A stretch of DNA of 64,000 nucleotides from Eubacteriaceae bacterium. Its GTDB lineage: Bacteria > Bacillota > Clostridia > Eubacteriales > Eubacteriaceae. The notes under the pieces were generated by a model that made no database searches, was not told where the DNA came from, and was given only the letters and a program-made list of their open reading frames with translations. A program made the position numbers and the translations under genes. The DNA is taken from positions 22,894 through 86,893 of the forward strand of contig JAENWK010000003.1 in the NCBI GenBank assembly GCA_016650045.1, written 5' to 3'. The first letter of the stretch is position 1; every line of letters begins with the position of its first letter. Positions 8,669 to 18,096 of the stretch are shown here, piece after piece.

Positions 8669-10586
8669 AACACTGGTAAAACGTTACGAGATCATTGAGC
8701 TTATTGGTCGAGGCGGCATGGCTTATGTTTATAAAGCCCGAGATTTAAAGCTCAATCGTTATGTTGCGGTTAAAGTGCTCCGCGAAGAATATACCGAAAA
8801 CGAACAATTTATTAAAAAATTTGATCGCGAATCTCAAGCAGTCGCATGTTTATCACATCCAAACATCGTCGGTATTTTTGATGTTGGGGTTCATGATAAT
8901 ATTTATTTTATTATCATGGAGTATGTGGAGGGCATTACTCTTAAACAATATCTCATGAGAAAAGGGCGATTAGAATATGCTGAGGCAACAAAGTTTGTAT
9001 GGGATATTTCCAATGCACTTCGCTGTGCCCATGAAAATAAAATCATCCATCGTGACATTAAGCCCCATAATATTTTATTAACCCGTGATTTAGTGCCAAA
9101 GGTAGCGGATTTTGGAATTGCCAGAGCCATTACCAGTTCCACATTGACGATGACAAATCAAACCATGGGTTCGGTGCATTATATTTCTCCTGAACAGGCC
9201 CGGGGTGGTTTTGTTGATGAACGGTCAGATCTTTATTCCCTGGGAATTTTATACTATGAATTACTGACAGGAAAACTTCCCTTTGATGAGGAAAATACCG
9301 TAACCATTGCCATTAAACATATTCAAGAAGAAATCGTACCGCCGAAAGTATTAGAACCCAGCATACCGGATGCAGTTAATAATATAGTTGTAAAGCTAAC
9401 CCAGAAAAAACCGGCTGATCGATATCAAAATACGGATGAATTAATGGAAGATCTTCAAATAATTCTTGATGGCAGTGATTCATCCTCAAAGGATGGTCAT
9501 GTTATTGGTGGTGGCAGAAATGATACTCAGATAGTCCGTGAAGGTCTTTTCCATGTTGAAAATACTGGAAGTCAACCAACGATTCCTCCTAATAAGGATG
9601 ATGAAGATGATGAATACTATTATGAAACACCTGAAGAAGTGGCGGCACGAAAAAAGAAACGCAAAATCATACTGATTGCGGTTCTTGCTGTTATTGCCGC
9701 CATAGGCATTGGAATCACTGTTTATGGATATTTTGCAGGAAAAACGGTTCAGGTTCCTGATATTAAAGGCAAGACAGTGGCAGAAGCCACCGCAACCCTT
9801 CAACCATTAGGATTGACCCTTGAAGTTGAAAAACAAGTTTACAATTCTGACGTCGCCGCTGATTTGATCATTACCCAAAATCCGGAAAATGCAACAGCTT
9901 TACAACGTGGAAAAACCGTCAAGGTAACAGTGAGTCGAGGAACCAAAACAGGTGCTATTCCAAATGTCGTTGGTAAGAGTGAAGCAGAAGCGGTAAAAAC
10001 CATTGAAGCAGCTAATTTTGTGGTTGGAGAAATAAAACGTGAGTTCAACTCTGGTTATGATGCGGATATTGTTTATGATATGAATCCAGCAGGAACCACC
10101 GTTGTCAATGAGGGAACAAAGGTTACCATTCATGTGAGTAAGGGTCAAGATCGAGTGAGTGTACCCAGTGTGGTTGGTCAAACCGAAACAGATGCCCGAA
10201 CAACCATTTCCAATGCAGGGCTTACAACAGGCACAGTTTCCTATGAATCCAGCACAATTTCCGCTAAAGATACCGTGATTCGTCAATCCCCAGGTGAAGG
10301 TGCGAGTCTTGCCCGAGGTGGCGCCGTGGCCATTATTGTGAGCAGCGGTAAAATTTCAACACAAAAGCTGACCATTAAAGTCAGTGATTATGAGAAATCA
10401 ACCCCTCCAAAACCAGTTAAGGTTAAGGTTGTTTTGTACACTGCGGATAAAAGTGAAAAAGTCGTTTATGAAGGTGTGAATACGTCAAATGATACATTTT
10501 CAGTAAATGTTGAAGGCACTGGCCGACAGCTTTATGAAGTCTTTATTGACGGCACGAGTGCGGGCAGTAGTTATATTGATTTTTAG
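8658..10586 (+). CDS. prkC: Serine/threonine protein kinase with PASTA repeats
   Basis: Transmembrane eukaryotic-type kinase (642 aa) that senses peptidoglycan fragments in related bacteria. The kinase domain occupies about residues 10-275: glycine loop GRGGMAYV, Lys39 in VAVKVL, HRDIKPHN with Asp133, DFGIA. An acidic linker rich in Asp/Glu leads to one membrane helix at about 335-358. Three PASTA repeats follow, starting near 362, 432 and 499. A 70-residue C-terminal extension outside the PASTA repeats has no family I recognise. ATG at 8658 has GGAAGGAG upstream and starts exactly at the kinase domain. Confidence 0.95.
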   Translation: MLSRTLVKRYEIIELIGRGGMAYVYKARDLKLNRYVAVKVLREEYTENEQFIKKFDRESQAVACLSHPNIVGIFDVGVHDNIYFIIMEYVEGITLKQYLMRKGRLEYAEATKFVWDISNALRCAHENKIIHRDIKPHNILLTRDLVPKVADFGIARAITSSTLTMTNQTMGSVHYISPEQARGGFVDERSDLYSLGILYYELLTGKLPFDEENTVTIAIKHIQEEIVPPKVLEPSIPDAVNNIVVKLTQKKPADRYQNTDELMEDLQIILDGSDSSSKDGHVIGGGRNDTQIVREGLFHVENTGSQPTIPPNKDDEDDEYYYETPEEVAARKKKRKIILIAVLAVIAAIGIGITVYGYFAGKTVQVPDIKGKTVAEATATLQPLGLTLEVEKQVYNSDVAADLIITQNPENATALQRGKTVKVTVSRGTKTGAIPNVVGKSEAEAVKTIEAANFVVGEIKREFNSGYDADIVYDMNPAGTTVVNEGTKVTIHVSKGQDRVSVPSVVGQTETDARTTISNAGLTTGTVSYESSTISAKDTVIRQSPGEGASLARGGAVAIIVSSGKISTQKLTIKVSDYEKSTPPKPVKVKVVLYTADKSEKVVYEGVNTSNDTFSVNVEGTGRQLYEVFIDGTSAGSSYIDF

Positions 10587-10604
10587 AAATCGGAGGCCTG
10601 GCAT

Positions 10605-11492
10605 TTGCTAGCACAAGAAAAACAAATTGGAAAAATAATTAAGGGCATTGGGGGCTTCTACTATGTGAAGCCCCAGGCCAGTGAAGAAATTGTGGAATGT
10701 AAGGCAAGAGGCGTCCTGCGTCATCAAAAAATGGTACCAACGGTTGGGGATGAAGTCATGATCCAATCCGATAATCCAGGGGAATGGACCATTGAATCCA
10801 TTGAACCACGAAAAAATATTTTTATAAGACCTCCTGTGGCCAATGTTGACATTGGCCTTATTGTTTTTTCCATGACAAGTCCTAAACCAAATCTCTTGCT
10901 TTTAGACAAGCTTTTGATCAGTTCGGAAATCCAGAATGTGGAACCATTGATTTGCTTTTCAAAAAAAGATTTGGTAAGTGCTGAAGAGGAAGAAGTCCTT
11001 CGGAAAATCTACAGTAAAACTCCATATAAGCTCTTTTTCTTCAGTGACCGGGATTTGGACGTCATGAACGAAATTGCCCATGAAATAAGCTGTAAAACCG
11101 CTTTTATGGCAGGACCATCAGGGGTTGGGAAGTCAACAATGGCAAACAACCTGTGTTCAAACCAAACCATGGAAACAGGAACCCTGAGTCAGAAGCTCAA
11201 AAGCGGAAAGCACACCACCCGTCATGTGGAATTACTCAAAATGAGAAGCGGCGGGTTTTTATTGGATACCCCGGGTTTTTCATCCTATAAATTATCAGAA
11301 TATATTAAAGCGGAAGAACTCAGAGAGTATTTTCCCGAGTTTTCAAGAGGTGAATGTCGGTTTAAAAGCTGTTTGCATCAAGGAGAACCGGGCTGTCAGA
11401 TTCTAGTGGATTTAAAAGAAGAAAAAATCAGTCAAACACGCTATGACCATTATCTATATTTATTAGATGAAATAAAAAGGGAGCAACACTAA
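10605..11492 (+). CDS. rsgA: Ribosome small subunit-dependent GTPase A
   Basis: Circularly permuted GTPase (295 aa) that acts late in 30S subunit maturation. An OB-fold N-terminal domain precedes the GTPase domain, where the P-loop GPSGVGKST comes before DTPGF, as the permutation requires. A C-terminal zinc motif is visible (CRFKSCLHQGEPGC). The start is TTG with CGGAGG eight bases upstream. It overlaps thiN by one base. The rpe gene found between these two in many Firmicutes is absent. Confidence 0.95.
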   Translation: MLAQEKQIGKIIKGIGGFYYVKPQASEEIVECKARGVLRHQKMVPTVGDEVMIQSDNPGEWTIESIEPRKNIFIRPPVANVDIGLIVFSMTSPKPNLLLLDKLLISSEIQNVEPLICFSKKDLVSAEEEEVLRKIYSKTPYKLFFFSDRDLDVMNEIAHEISCKTAFMAGPSGVGKSTMANNLCSNQTMETGTLSQKLKSGKHTTRHVELLKMRSGGFLLDTPGFSSYKLSEYIKAEELREYFPEFSRGECRFKSCLHQGEPGCQILVDLKEEKISQTRYDHYLYLLDEIKREQH

Positions 11493-12127
11493 TGAAAGCA
11501 TTTATTTTTACAAACGGAAGTTATGAGGATCCTGGCTTTTATAAGGAATATCTGAAAAAATTCAATACCCCTTATATTATTTGTGCCGATGGCGGTGCGA
11601 ATTTTACACAAAAAATCGGATTGATTCCCAATATAATTTTAGGTGATATGGATTCAATCAGTAAAGAAACCCTAAAATACTATGAAAATGTGGAATTACG
11701 ACGTTTCCCGGTTTGTAAAGACGAAACCGATACACAGCTTGCCATTAATCATGCTCTTGAAATTGGGGCAACAGAGATTGTTGTTTTTGGAGCGTTGGGA
11801 ACACGTCTGGATCATAGTCTTGGAAATATTTACCTTTTGACCCGTTTGTTAAAGCCGAGAATTCAAGGGATGATTGTTGATGAAAAAAACAGTATCTTTT
11901 TAGTTCAAGATAAAAAAAACTTGGACCTCCCAATAGGCACGATTGTTTCCCTATTACCACTCGGTGGAGATGTTGAAGGACTGAATATCCAGGGTTTTAA
12001 ATACCCGATTGCAAATGGGAAAATGACCCTTGCAAATCCCTATGGCATCAGTAACGTTGTGGTTACGGAACACCAAACAATTTCTCTTGAAAAGGGCATT
12101 CTGCTGGTAGATATTCCAAAGGATTAA
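11492..12127 (+). CDS. thiN: Thiamine pyrophosphokinase
   Basis: Transfers pyrophosphate from ATP to thiamine to give thiamine diphosphate (211 aa), the cofactor needed by acetolactate synthase encoded further on. The N-terminal catalytic part shows ICADGGANF, PNIILGDMDSI and CKDETDTQLAINHAL, and the GALGTRLDHSLGN segment follows; these are the family signatures. ATG overlaps the rsgA stop codon. Confidence 0.93.
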   Translation: MKAFIFTNGSYEDPGFYKEYLKKFNTPYIICADGGANFTQKIGLIPNIILGDMDSISKETLKYYENVELRRFPVCKDETDTQLAINHALEIGATEIVVFGALGTRLDHSLGNIYLLTRLLKPRIQGMIVDEKNSIFLVQDKKNLDLPIGTIVSLLPLGGDVEGLNIQGFKYPIANGKMTLANPYGISNVVVTEHQTISLEKGILLVDIPKD

Positions 12128-12131
12128 GGGT

Positions 12132-12164
12132 ATAAAAAAAGAGTCTTTCAGTGAAGAAAGACTC
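12132..12164 (-). terminator. Terminator between thiN and rpmB, usable in both directions
   Basis: A perfect nine-pair stem (12141-12149 with 12156-12164) has an A run on its left side, giving a T run on the minus strand after rpmB, and CTTT on its right side for thiN. Confidence 0.75.
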
Positions 12165-12193
12165 CTTTCATATCTCTGGAAAATAAAAAGAGA

Positions 12194-12382
12194 CTAAGCT
12201 CTTTCGACTTTACCGGATCTCAAACAACGTGTACAAACACTGATTCGTTGTGGTGTGCCTTCAATAACAACTTTAATTCTTTGCAAATTGGGTTTCCAAA
12301 CGCGTTTACTGTGCTTATTTGAATGACTAACCTGGTTGCCAGAAACAACGGATTTTTTACATACAAAACATTCTTTAGCCAT
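12194..12382 (-). CDS. rpmB: 50S ribosomal protein L28
   Basis: Ribosomal protein L28 (62 aa), with the family N-terminus MAKECFVCKK, the SHSNKHSKRVWKPNLQ centre and the CTRCLRSGKV tail. It keeps both CxxC pairs (CFVC and CTRC), so it is the zinc-binding form. It is transcribed opposite to its neighbours from its own promoter, as in many Firmicutes. Confidence 0.95.
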   Translation of the reverse strand: MAKECFVCKKSVVSGNQVSHSNKHSKRVWKPNLQRIKVVIEGTPQRISVCTRCLRSGKVERA

Positions 12383-12424
12383 GACATAACCTCCCTTACG
12401 CTTACCTTTTATAAAACAAAGTGT

Positions 12425-12454
12425 ATTATATCATGAAAAATAAAAATAAAGCAA
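12425..12454 (-). promoter_or_regulatory. Promoter of rpmB
   Basis: On the minus strand TTGCTT (12454-12449) and a perfect TATAAT (12430-12425) are separated by 18 bases. It lies 43 bases upstream of the rpmB start. Confidence 0.65.
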
Positions 12455-12462
12455 CAGAAATT

Positions 12463-12491
12463 TTGACTTCCTATAATTAATTATGTAAAAT
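12463..12491 (+). promoter_or_regulatory. Promoter of asp23-fakA
   Basis: TTGACT (12463-12468) and TAAAAT (12486-12491) are separated by 17 bases, 30 bases upstream of the asp23-like start. It is back to back with the rpmB promoter. Confidence 0.65.
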
Positions 12492-12521
12492 AGAGATAGA
12501 TAAAACAAAGGAGATAAAACA

Positions 12522-12866
12522 ATGAAGATAATAACTGAGTTGGGAACGATAGATATTACACGTAAGGCCATTGCGGATATTGCCGGTAATGCAGCCATGG
12601 AGTGTTATGGTTTGGTTGGTATGGCACATAAACAGGGCAAGGATGGTTTAATAGAAATCCTGTCAGGGGATCAGGCCAATAAAGGGGTCGGTGTGAAAAT
12701 CGAAGATGACCGTTTAATTATTGACCTGTATGTCATTGTGGAGTATGCAATAAAAATTTCAGTGGTTGCCGAAAATATTATTGCCAATGTGAAATATAAT
12801 GTCGAAAAGCAAACATCCTTAAAGGTAAAACGAATCAGTGTGAATGTTGTGAGCGTGCGTGTATAA
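12522..12866 (+). CDS. Asp23/Gls24 (YloU) family protein
   Basis: Small protein (114 aa) of the alkaline-shock Asp23 family. The fold is recognisable from GTIDITRKAIADIAGNAAMECYGLVGM near the N-terminus and the VEYAIKISVVAENI and VKRISVNVVSVRV segments. The exact function is unknown, but its place directly before fakA is conserved across Firmicutes. It has a good ribosome-binding site (AAAGGAGA). Confidence 0.9.
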   Translation: MKIITELGTIDITRKAIADIAGNAAMECYGLVGMAHKQGKDGLIEILSGDQANKGVGVKIEDDRLIIDLYVIVEYAIKISVVAENIIANVKYNVEKQTSLKVKRISVNVVSVRV

Positions 12867-12878
12867 ATGGAGGACAGA

Positions 12879-14492
12879 ATGAAAACCCAGAAAATCGACG
12901 GTGAGATGCTTAAAAAAATGTTTGAGTATGGAGCCAAAAACCTGGAAATCAACAAAAAAACTGTGGATGAGCTTAATGTCTTTCCTGTGCCTGATGGGGA
13001 TACCGGAACAAATATGTCGTTAACCTTTAACCACTCAGTTGCTGAACTTGATAAAATCGAAAACCCAAGCGTCTATAGTGTGGCAAAAACAGCTTCTTCA
13101 GGAGCACTGATTGGTGCCCGGGGAAACTCCGGTGTTATTCTATCCCAATTGCTTCGTGGCTTTGCAGAAGGCTGTAAAGGCCAGAATTATCTTGATATTA
13201 ATTTATCTGGAAATGCCCTTATGCTTGCAGCGGAGGTGGCATATAAAGCGGTTATGAAGCCTACAGAAGGCACAATACTAACCGTTGCTCGTGAAATGGG
13301 TGAGTTTGCAATGGCAAACATGAATGATTATGACAATTTGGAAGATTACCTTGAAGCAGTGCTTAAACATGGAAAAGCCACGCTGTCAAGAACTCCGGAA
13401 ATGCTTCCTGTTTTAAAGGAAGCCGGGGTGGTTGATGCCGGGGGCCAAGGTTTGATCTGTATTGTTGAAGGTGCCTTAAAAGCTCTGACAAATCAGGAAC
13501 TCGGAGCGAAACTTGAATTTACATCCAGTGATTTAGATAAATTCGTGGATGATTCCAATATGAAACCCGAGGATATTACCTTTGGCTATTGTACAGAGTT
13601 TATTATAAAAAACGCTGCTCAGATTGATGATGATCAGTTAAGAGAATACTTTAATACCCTTGGAGACAGTGTGCTGGTCATTAAAGATGATGCTGTTATT
13701 AAGGTCCATTTACACACTGATAATCCAGGTCTTGCCTTAGAAAGGGCAGGAAATCTCGGCAGCTTATCCCGCATTAAGATCGATAATATGCGTGAGCAAT
13801 TTGAAAGTAAGGGCACAGTCTCCGAACTTCCACCCGTGCCATACGGATTTATAGCCGTGTCTCCGGGAGAAGGTTTAACCAAGCTTTTTAAGGACTTGGG
13901 AATCACTCAGGTTATTTCAGGGGGGCAAACCATGAACCCCAGTACCCAGGACTTTTTAAATGAAATTGATAAGATCAATGCAGGAGTGGTGTTTCTTTTT
14001 CCAAATAACAGTAACATCATTATGGCCGCCAAACAGGCCTGTGAGATATCGGATAAACAGGTTTATGTCATTCCGTCGAAAAACATTCCCCAGTGTATCT
14101 CAGCAATGTTGGCTTTTTCACCGGATGCCGAAGCAGCGGAGAACGAAAAAGCAATGAACGATGCCATTAACAGTGTGAAAACAGGGGAAGTAACCTATGC
14201 CGTAAGAGACACAAAAATTAATGGGCTTACAATTAAAAAAGACAATGCCATTGGGATTTCCGGTGGAGAAATAAAATTCACCGGCACTGATATACACACT
14301 GTGACCGAAGATTTATTAAGCGAAATGGTCAATGAAGATAGCGAACTTATTTCAATTTATTACGGAAAAGATACCACAAAAGAAGATGCCGAGGTTTTAG
14401 CAGAGGACATTGCAGCTGTGTTTGAAGAGTGTGATGTTGAAATTCACTATGGCGGACAACCGCTGTATTATTATATCGTATCAGTAGAATAA
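12879..14492 (+). CDS. fakA: Fatty acid kinase catalytic subunit FakA
   Basis: DhaL-fold kinase (537 aa) that phosphorylates fatty acids bound to a FakB partner, feeding exogenous fatty acids into phospholipid synthesis. The nucleotide/magnesium-binding motif LNVFPVPDGDTGTNM is near the N-terminus, followed by GARGNSGVILSQLLRG and GGQGL. The middle and C-terminal FakA-type domains complete the usual length. ATG at 12879 is preferred over 12867 because GGAGGA sits six bases before it. No fakB is visible in the window. Confidence 0.9.
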   Translation: MKTQKIDGEMLKKMFEYGAKNLEINKKTVDELNVFPVPDGDTGTNMSLTFNHSVAELDKIENPSVYSVAKTASSGALIGARGNSGVILSQLLRGFAEGCKGQNYLDINLSGNALMLAAEVAYKAVMKPTEGTILTVAREMGEFAMANMNDYDNLEDYLEAVLKHGKATLSRTPEMLPVLKEAGVVDAGGQGLICIVEGALKALTNQELGAKLEFTSSDLDKFVDDSNMKPEDITFGYCTEFIIKNAAQIDDDQLREYFNTLGDSVLVIKDDAVIKVHLHTDNPGLALERAGNLGSLSRIKIDNMREQFESKGTVSELPPVPYGFIAVSPGEGLTKLFKDLGITQVISGGQTMNPSTQDFLNEIDKINAGVVFLFPNNSNIIMAAKQACEISDKQVYVIPSKNIPQCISAMLAFSPDAEAAENEKAMNDAINSVKTGEVTYAVRDTKINGLTIKKDNAIGISGGEIKFTGTDIHTVTEDLLSEMVNEDSELISIYYGKDTTKEDAEVLAEDIAAVFEECDVEIHYGGQPLYYYIVSVE

Positions 14493-14528
14493 CAAAAAAT
14501 TCTGTGGGTCTGAAACCAGGAGGTAACC

Positions 14529-16568
14529 ATGGATTGGAATGACTCAGTATTAACGCTAAAAGGGGTAGGACCAAAACGTGGGAAAGCACTGGAAGAGCAT
14601 CAGATTAAAACAGTGGGAAACTTGCTGAGTTTTTACCCGAAAAAATATATTGATCGAAACGTCATGGGTTCACCTGATGAATTTACGGAGAATCGAGCTT
14701 TAACTGTTAAAGCTCTTGTCCTGGGTTCTGGTCGACTCCAACGGATTCGTGGTAACCTTTCAATTTTCACTATTCCGCTTTTATTGGATGAAGTTAAAAT
14801 AACCGCTGTTTTTTTCAACCAGCCCTATTTAAAGGGAGTGCTAAAAGAAAATCAGGAATATTATTTTTACGGAAAAGCTGAAAAATACGGTGAAAAATTT
14901 AAATTAATGAACCCCCAGTTCGCACCGGCAAACAACCCTGGGCGGTTTTTTGAGTTAACCCCTGTTTATTCAAAAATCCAGGGAATTCCCAATGATGCCA
15001 TTCGAAAAATGCTGGTCCAGATTTTCAGTGGTGACCCAAAAATAGCGGATGGTCTTCCTGAATCAATTCGAAAAAGTCATAAATTACCAACCATGGTTTC
15101 TGCTCTGGCGGCCATTCATTTTCCGAAAACAATGGCTGAGGTTAGCATTGGAAAAGAGCGCTTGAAATTTAATGAAGCTTTAAAAATAAATATGGGAATC
15201 TTATCAAATGCCGGAGAAAGTAAATTTTCGAACATTTCAATTAATACTTTCAAAGGGATGAAGGCCCTGATTAATAATCTTCCCTATGAACTCACCCAAA
15301 GTCAAAAAACGGTTATTGATGATATTCTTGAGGATTTTAGAAATGGCCATGTGATGAACCGATTAGTTCAGGGAGACGTTGGCTCAGGAAAAACTGTGAT
15401 TGCCATCATCTCTGCTTGTTTAATGGCGCAAAACGGTTATCAAACCGCCTATATGGCTCCTACTGAAATATTAGCCCAGCAGCATGGTCGAAGCTTTAAT
15501 ACCTTATTAAAAGACTCTGGAGTCTCTGTGGAAATCATTACCGGAAGCCTGAAAACCCAGGAGCGAAGAGAAATCTTAGAGCGTGTGGCCAATGGTGAAA
15601 CCTCGGTTATTATTGGTACCCATGCTCTTTTTCAAGACTCAGTGGATTATTATAATTTAGGACTGGTCATCACGGATGAACAGCATCGGTTCGGGGTGAA
15701 ACAACGGGGTCGGCTTTCCCTGAAAGGCAATCAACCCCATACCATGGTGATGAGTGCAACTCCGATTCCACGAACCCTGGCTTTAATTATTTACGGTGAT
15801 TTAGCCGTTTCATATATTGATGAATTACCCAAGGGACGAAAACCCATTAAAACCTATTGCTATGATGAAGCATCCCTTCACAAAATATTTTCTTTTTTAG
15901 AAGTTGAAATGAAAAAGGGGCGTCAGGCCTTTGTGATTTGCCCATTTATTGAGGCTTCTGAGGAAATGGCTGAAGTCAATGACATTGAATCGGTATACAG
16001 TGATATTGAAAAACATTTTTGGGGAAAGTATCAAACAGGATTTCTTCACAGTCGCCTGGGCAACGATGAAAAAGAAGAGATTATTAAAGCCTTTAATTTA
16101 GGAACGATTAAATTGCTGGTTGCCACCAGTATTATTGAAGTGGGAATTGATGTTCCAAACGTTAGTGTTATGGCAATACTCAGTGCCGAGCGTTTTGGAC
16201 TTTCACAGTTGCATCAATTAAGAGGCCGTGTTGGACGAGGTGAACATCAATCCTTTTGTTTCCTGGTTACGAACTCCAAAAGTCCTGAGACTCTGGCCCG
16301 GATGGAAGTTATTGTTAAAAATCGAAGTGGCAAAAAAATAGCTGATGAGGATTACCGATTAAGGGGACCGGGAGATTATTTTGGATTCAAACAGCATGGA
16401 CTTCCAGATTTTGGAGTACTCAATCCTATGGAAGATCTGTTGCTGATTCAAGAAACAAGAGAATTGGCCGAGATGATTTTTCACTCAGTCGAAAAAGAAA
16501 TGATGATGTACCGGGAAAAGGTTCTCAAAACATTTTTCAAAGAAGTAGAAGAAATATCGTTAAATTAG
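14529..16568 (+). CDS. recG: ATP-dependent DNA helicase RecG
   Basis: Branch-migration helicase (679 aa) that remodels stalled replication forks. An N-terminal wedge/OB domain spans about residues 1-240. The helicase core has GDVGSGKT (motif I), TDEQHRFGVKQR (motif II), MSATPIPRT (motif III) and QLRGRVGRG (motif VI), and the C-terminal region resembles other RecG proteins. The motifs are intact, unlike those of PriA in the same window. AGGAGGT precedes the ATG. Confidence 0.96.
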   Translation: MDWNDSVLTLKGVGPKRGKALEEHQIKTVGNLLSFYPKKYIDRNVMGSPDEFTENRALTVKALVLGSGRLQRIRGNLSIFTIPLLLDEVKITAVFFNQPYLKGVLKENQEYYFYGKAEKYGEKFKLMNPQFAPANNPGRFFELTPVYSKIQGIPNDAIRKMLVQIFSGDPKIADGLPESIRKSHKLPTMVSALAAIHFPKTMAEVSIGKERLKFNEALKINMGILSNAGESKFSNISINTFKGMKALINNLPYELTQSQKTVIDDILEDFRNGHVMNRLVQGDVGSGKTVIAIISACLMAQNGYQTAYMAPTEILAQQHGRSFNTLLKDSGVSVEIITGSLKTQERREILERVANGETSVIIGTHALFQDSVDYYNLGLVITDEQHRFGVKQRGRLSLKGNQPHTMVMSATPIPRTLALIIYGDLAVSYIDELPKGRKPIKTYCYDEASLHKIFSFLEVEMKKGRQAFVICPFIEASEEMAEVNDIESVYSDIEKHFWGKYQTGFLHSRLGNDEKEEIIKAFNLGTIKLLVATSIIEVGIDVPNVSVMAILSAERFGLSQLHQLRGRVGRGEHQSFCFLVTNSKSPETLARMEVIVKNRSGKKIADEDYRLRGPGDYFGFKQHGLPDFGVLNPMEDLLLIQETRELAEMIFHSVEKEMMMYREKVLKTFFKEVEEISLN

Positions 16569-16576
16569 GAGAGAAA

Positions 16577-17173
16577 ATGCGAGTGATAGCAGGGGATAAG
16601 CGTGGAAAAAAATTATCAAGTATTCCAGGTGATAAGATTCGGCCGACCACGGATAAAGTTAAAGGTGCTATTTTTAATAGCCTTCAGTTTGAGTTGAAAA
16701 ATGCCAGGGTTTTTGTGGATCTTTTTTCTGGAAGTGGTGCCATGGGAATCGAAGCCCTAAGTCGAGGCATTGAAACAGCTTATTTCTTTGATGTTTCACA
16801 GGAGAGCATTGATCTCATTAAAAAAAATATTGCCCTTACCGGATATGAATCCAGAGCCAGGGTTTTTAAAATACCTGGAATCAAAGGCCTTGAAAGGTTA
16901 TCTCAAAATAAGGTAACCTGCGATATTATTTTTCTGGATCCTCCTTATATTCAGGGAGAAGGCACGGGAAAGATCTTAGAAATAATTTCTGAAAAAGAAA
17001 TTCTTTCTGAAAACGGAAAAGTAGTGATAGAATCAGAGAAATCTGTTATAATGCCATTAGAAAAAAATAATTTAGTGTGCTATAAATCTAAAAATTATGG
17101 GAATTCCATTATAAGTTATTATTGTAGGGAGAAAAATGAGTTTGAAAATAGCAGTCTATCCGGGGAGTTTTGA
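16577..17173 (+). CDS. rsmD: 16S rRNA (guanine-966-N2) methyltransferase
   Basis: SAM-dependent methyltransferase (198 aa). VDLFSGSGAMGIEALSRG is the SAM-binding motif and FLDPPY the catalytic motif. The N-terminus MRVIAGDKRGKKL is typical. Its last 38 bases overlap the start of coaD, a long overlap for this cluster. The residues after YYCRE look non-conserved, so the extension may be tolerated drift. Confidence 0.93.
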   Translation: MRVIAGDKRGKKLSSIPGDKIRPTTDKVKGAIFNSLQFELKNARVFVDLFSGSGAMGIEALSRGIETAYFFDVSQESIDLIKKNIALTGYESRARVFKIPGIKGLERLSQNKVTCDIIFLDPPYIQGEGTGKILEIISEKEILSENGKVVIESEKSVIMPLEKNNLVCYKSKNYGNSIISYYCREKNEFENSSLSGEF

Positions 17174-17633
17174 TCCTCTTACAAAAGGTCATTTTGATAT
17201 TATTCAAAGAGCAGCTACTGTTTTTGACAAGCTGATTGTATGTGTTATGGTAAATAATAGCAAGAATTATCTCTTTAGCAGTGAGGAACGCAAAAATCTG
17301 ATTAAAGAAAATCTGAGCGAACTGGATAATGTTGAAGTGGATACCTATGATGGCCTCCTCATCGATTACGTAAAGTCAAGAAATACCAATATTATTGTCA
17401 AGGGGCTTCGAGCCTTAACCGATTTTGAGAATGAGTTTCAAATGGCATTAACAAATAAACATCTTGATAATAATATTGAAACGTTTTTTATGATGACCAG
17501 TAATAAGTACTCATATTTAAGCTCTAGTTTAGTCAAAGAACTTGTAAAGTTTCAGGGAAATGTCTCTGATTTTATACCAGCAAATGTAGAAAAAGCGATC
17601 CAAAAAAAGCATGAGGAAGGAAGTATAAAATGA
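17136..17633 (+). CDS. coaD: Phosphopantetheine adenylyltransferase
   Basis: Adenylates 4'-phosphopantetheine in coenzyme A synthesis (165 aa); coaE, the next enzyme, is encoded at 32.3 kb. The nucleotidyltransferase motif GSFDPLTKGH is at the N-terminus, KGLRALTDFENEFQM lies in the middle and the SSSLVKEL motif follows. The start overlaps rsmD; TAGGGAGA precedes the ATG. Confidence 0.95.
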   Translation: MSLKIAVYPGSFDPLTKGHFDIIQRAATVFDKLIVCVMVNNSKNYLFSSEERKNLIKENLSELDNVEVDTYDGLLIDYVKSRNTNIIVKGLRALTDFENEFQMALTNKHLDNNIETFFMMTSNKYSYLSSSLVKELVKFQGNVSDFIPANVEKAIQKKHEEGSIK

Positions 17634-18076
17634 GGGTAATTGAATTATTGGCAGAATTAGAAGAAGTCATTGAAAAAGGAAACACGCTCCCTTTTTCATC
17701 CAAAGCTTTAGTAAATCCAGAAGAATTAATTGAAATTATTGATGAAATTCGCGATGCAATGCCAGGAGAGTTAACCGAGGCAAAAAAAATTGTGGCTGAA
17801 CGTAAAAAAATAATTTTTGCGGCCCAAAGTAAAGCAGATCATATTAAAGCTGAAGCGGAAAAGCGCCTCAAAGAATTGATTGATACCAATGAAATTACAA
17901 AAACAGCATCGGCTCATGCCAACGAAATGATGAATAATGCCAATGCCAGTGCGAAAGCACTGAAAATAGGTACCAAAAACTATGCGGATCGGCTTCTTTA
18001 CAATTTTCAGCTGCAGTTAAAAGAAATGAATGATAAGGTTGAACAAAACCGAAATGAATTAAAAAACATGAAATAA
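17630..18076 (+). CDS. Conserved coiled-coil protein downstream of coaD
   Basis: A 148-aa soluble protein of unknown function. Residues from about 50 to the end are rich in Ala, Glu and Lys with long heptad-like stretches (ERKKIIFAAQSKADHIKAEA), suggesting a coiled coil like those of ATP-synthase b subunits or DivIVA-type proteins. No membrane segment is visible. It overlaps the coaD stop by four bases. Proteins of this kind follow coaD in many clostridia, but I know of no established role. Confidence 0.7.
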   Translation: MRVIELLAELEEVIEKGNTLPFSSKALVNPEELIEIIDEIRDAMPGELTEAKKIVAERKKIIFAAQSKADHIKAEAEKRLKELIDTNEITKTASAHANEMMNNANASAKALKIGTKNYADRLLYNFQLQLKEMNDKVEQNRNELKNMK

Positions 18077-18096
18077 ATAAAAAATGAGGTTTGCGA

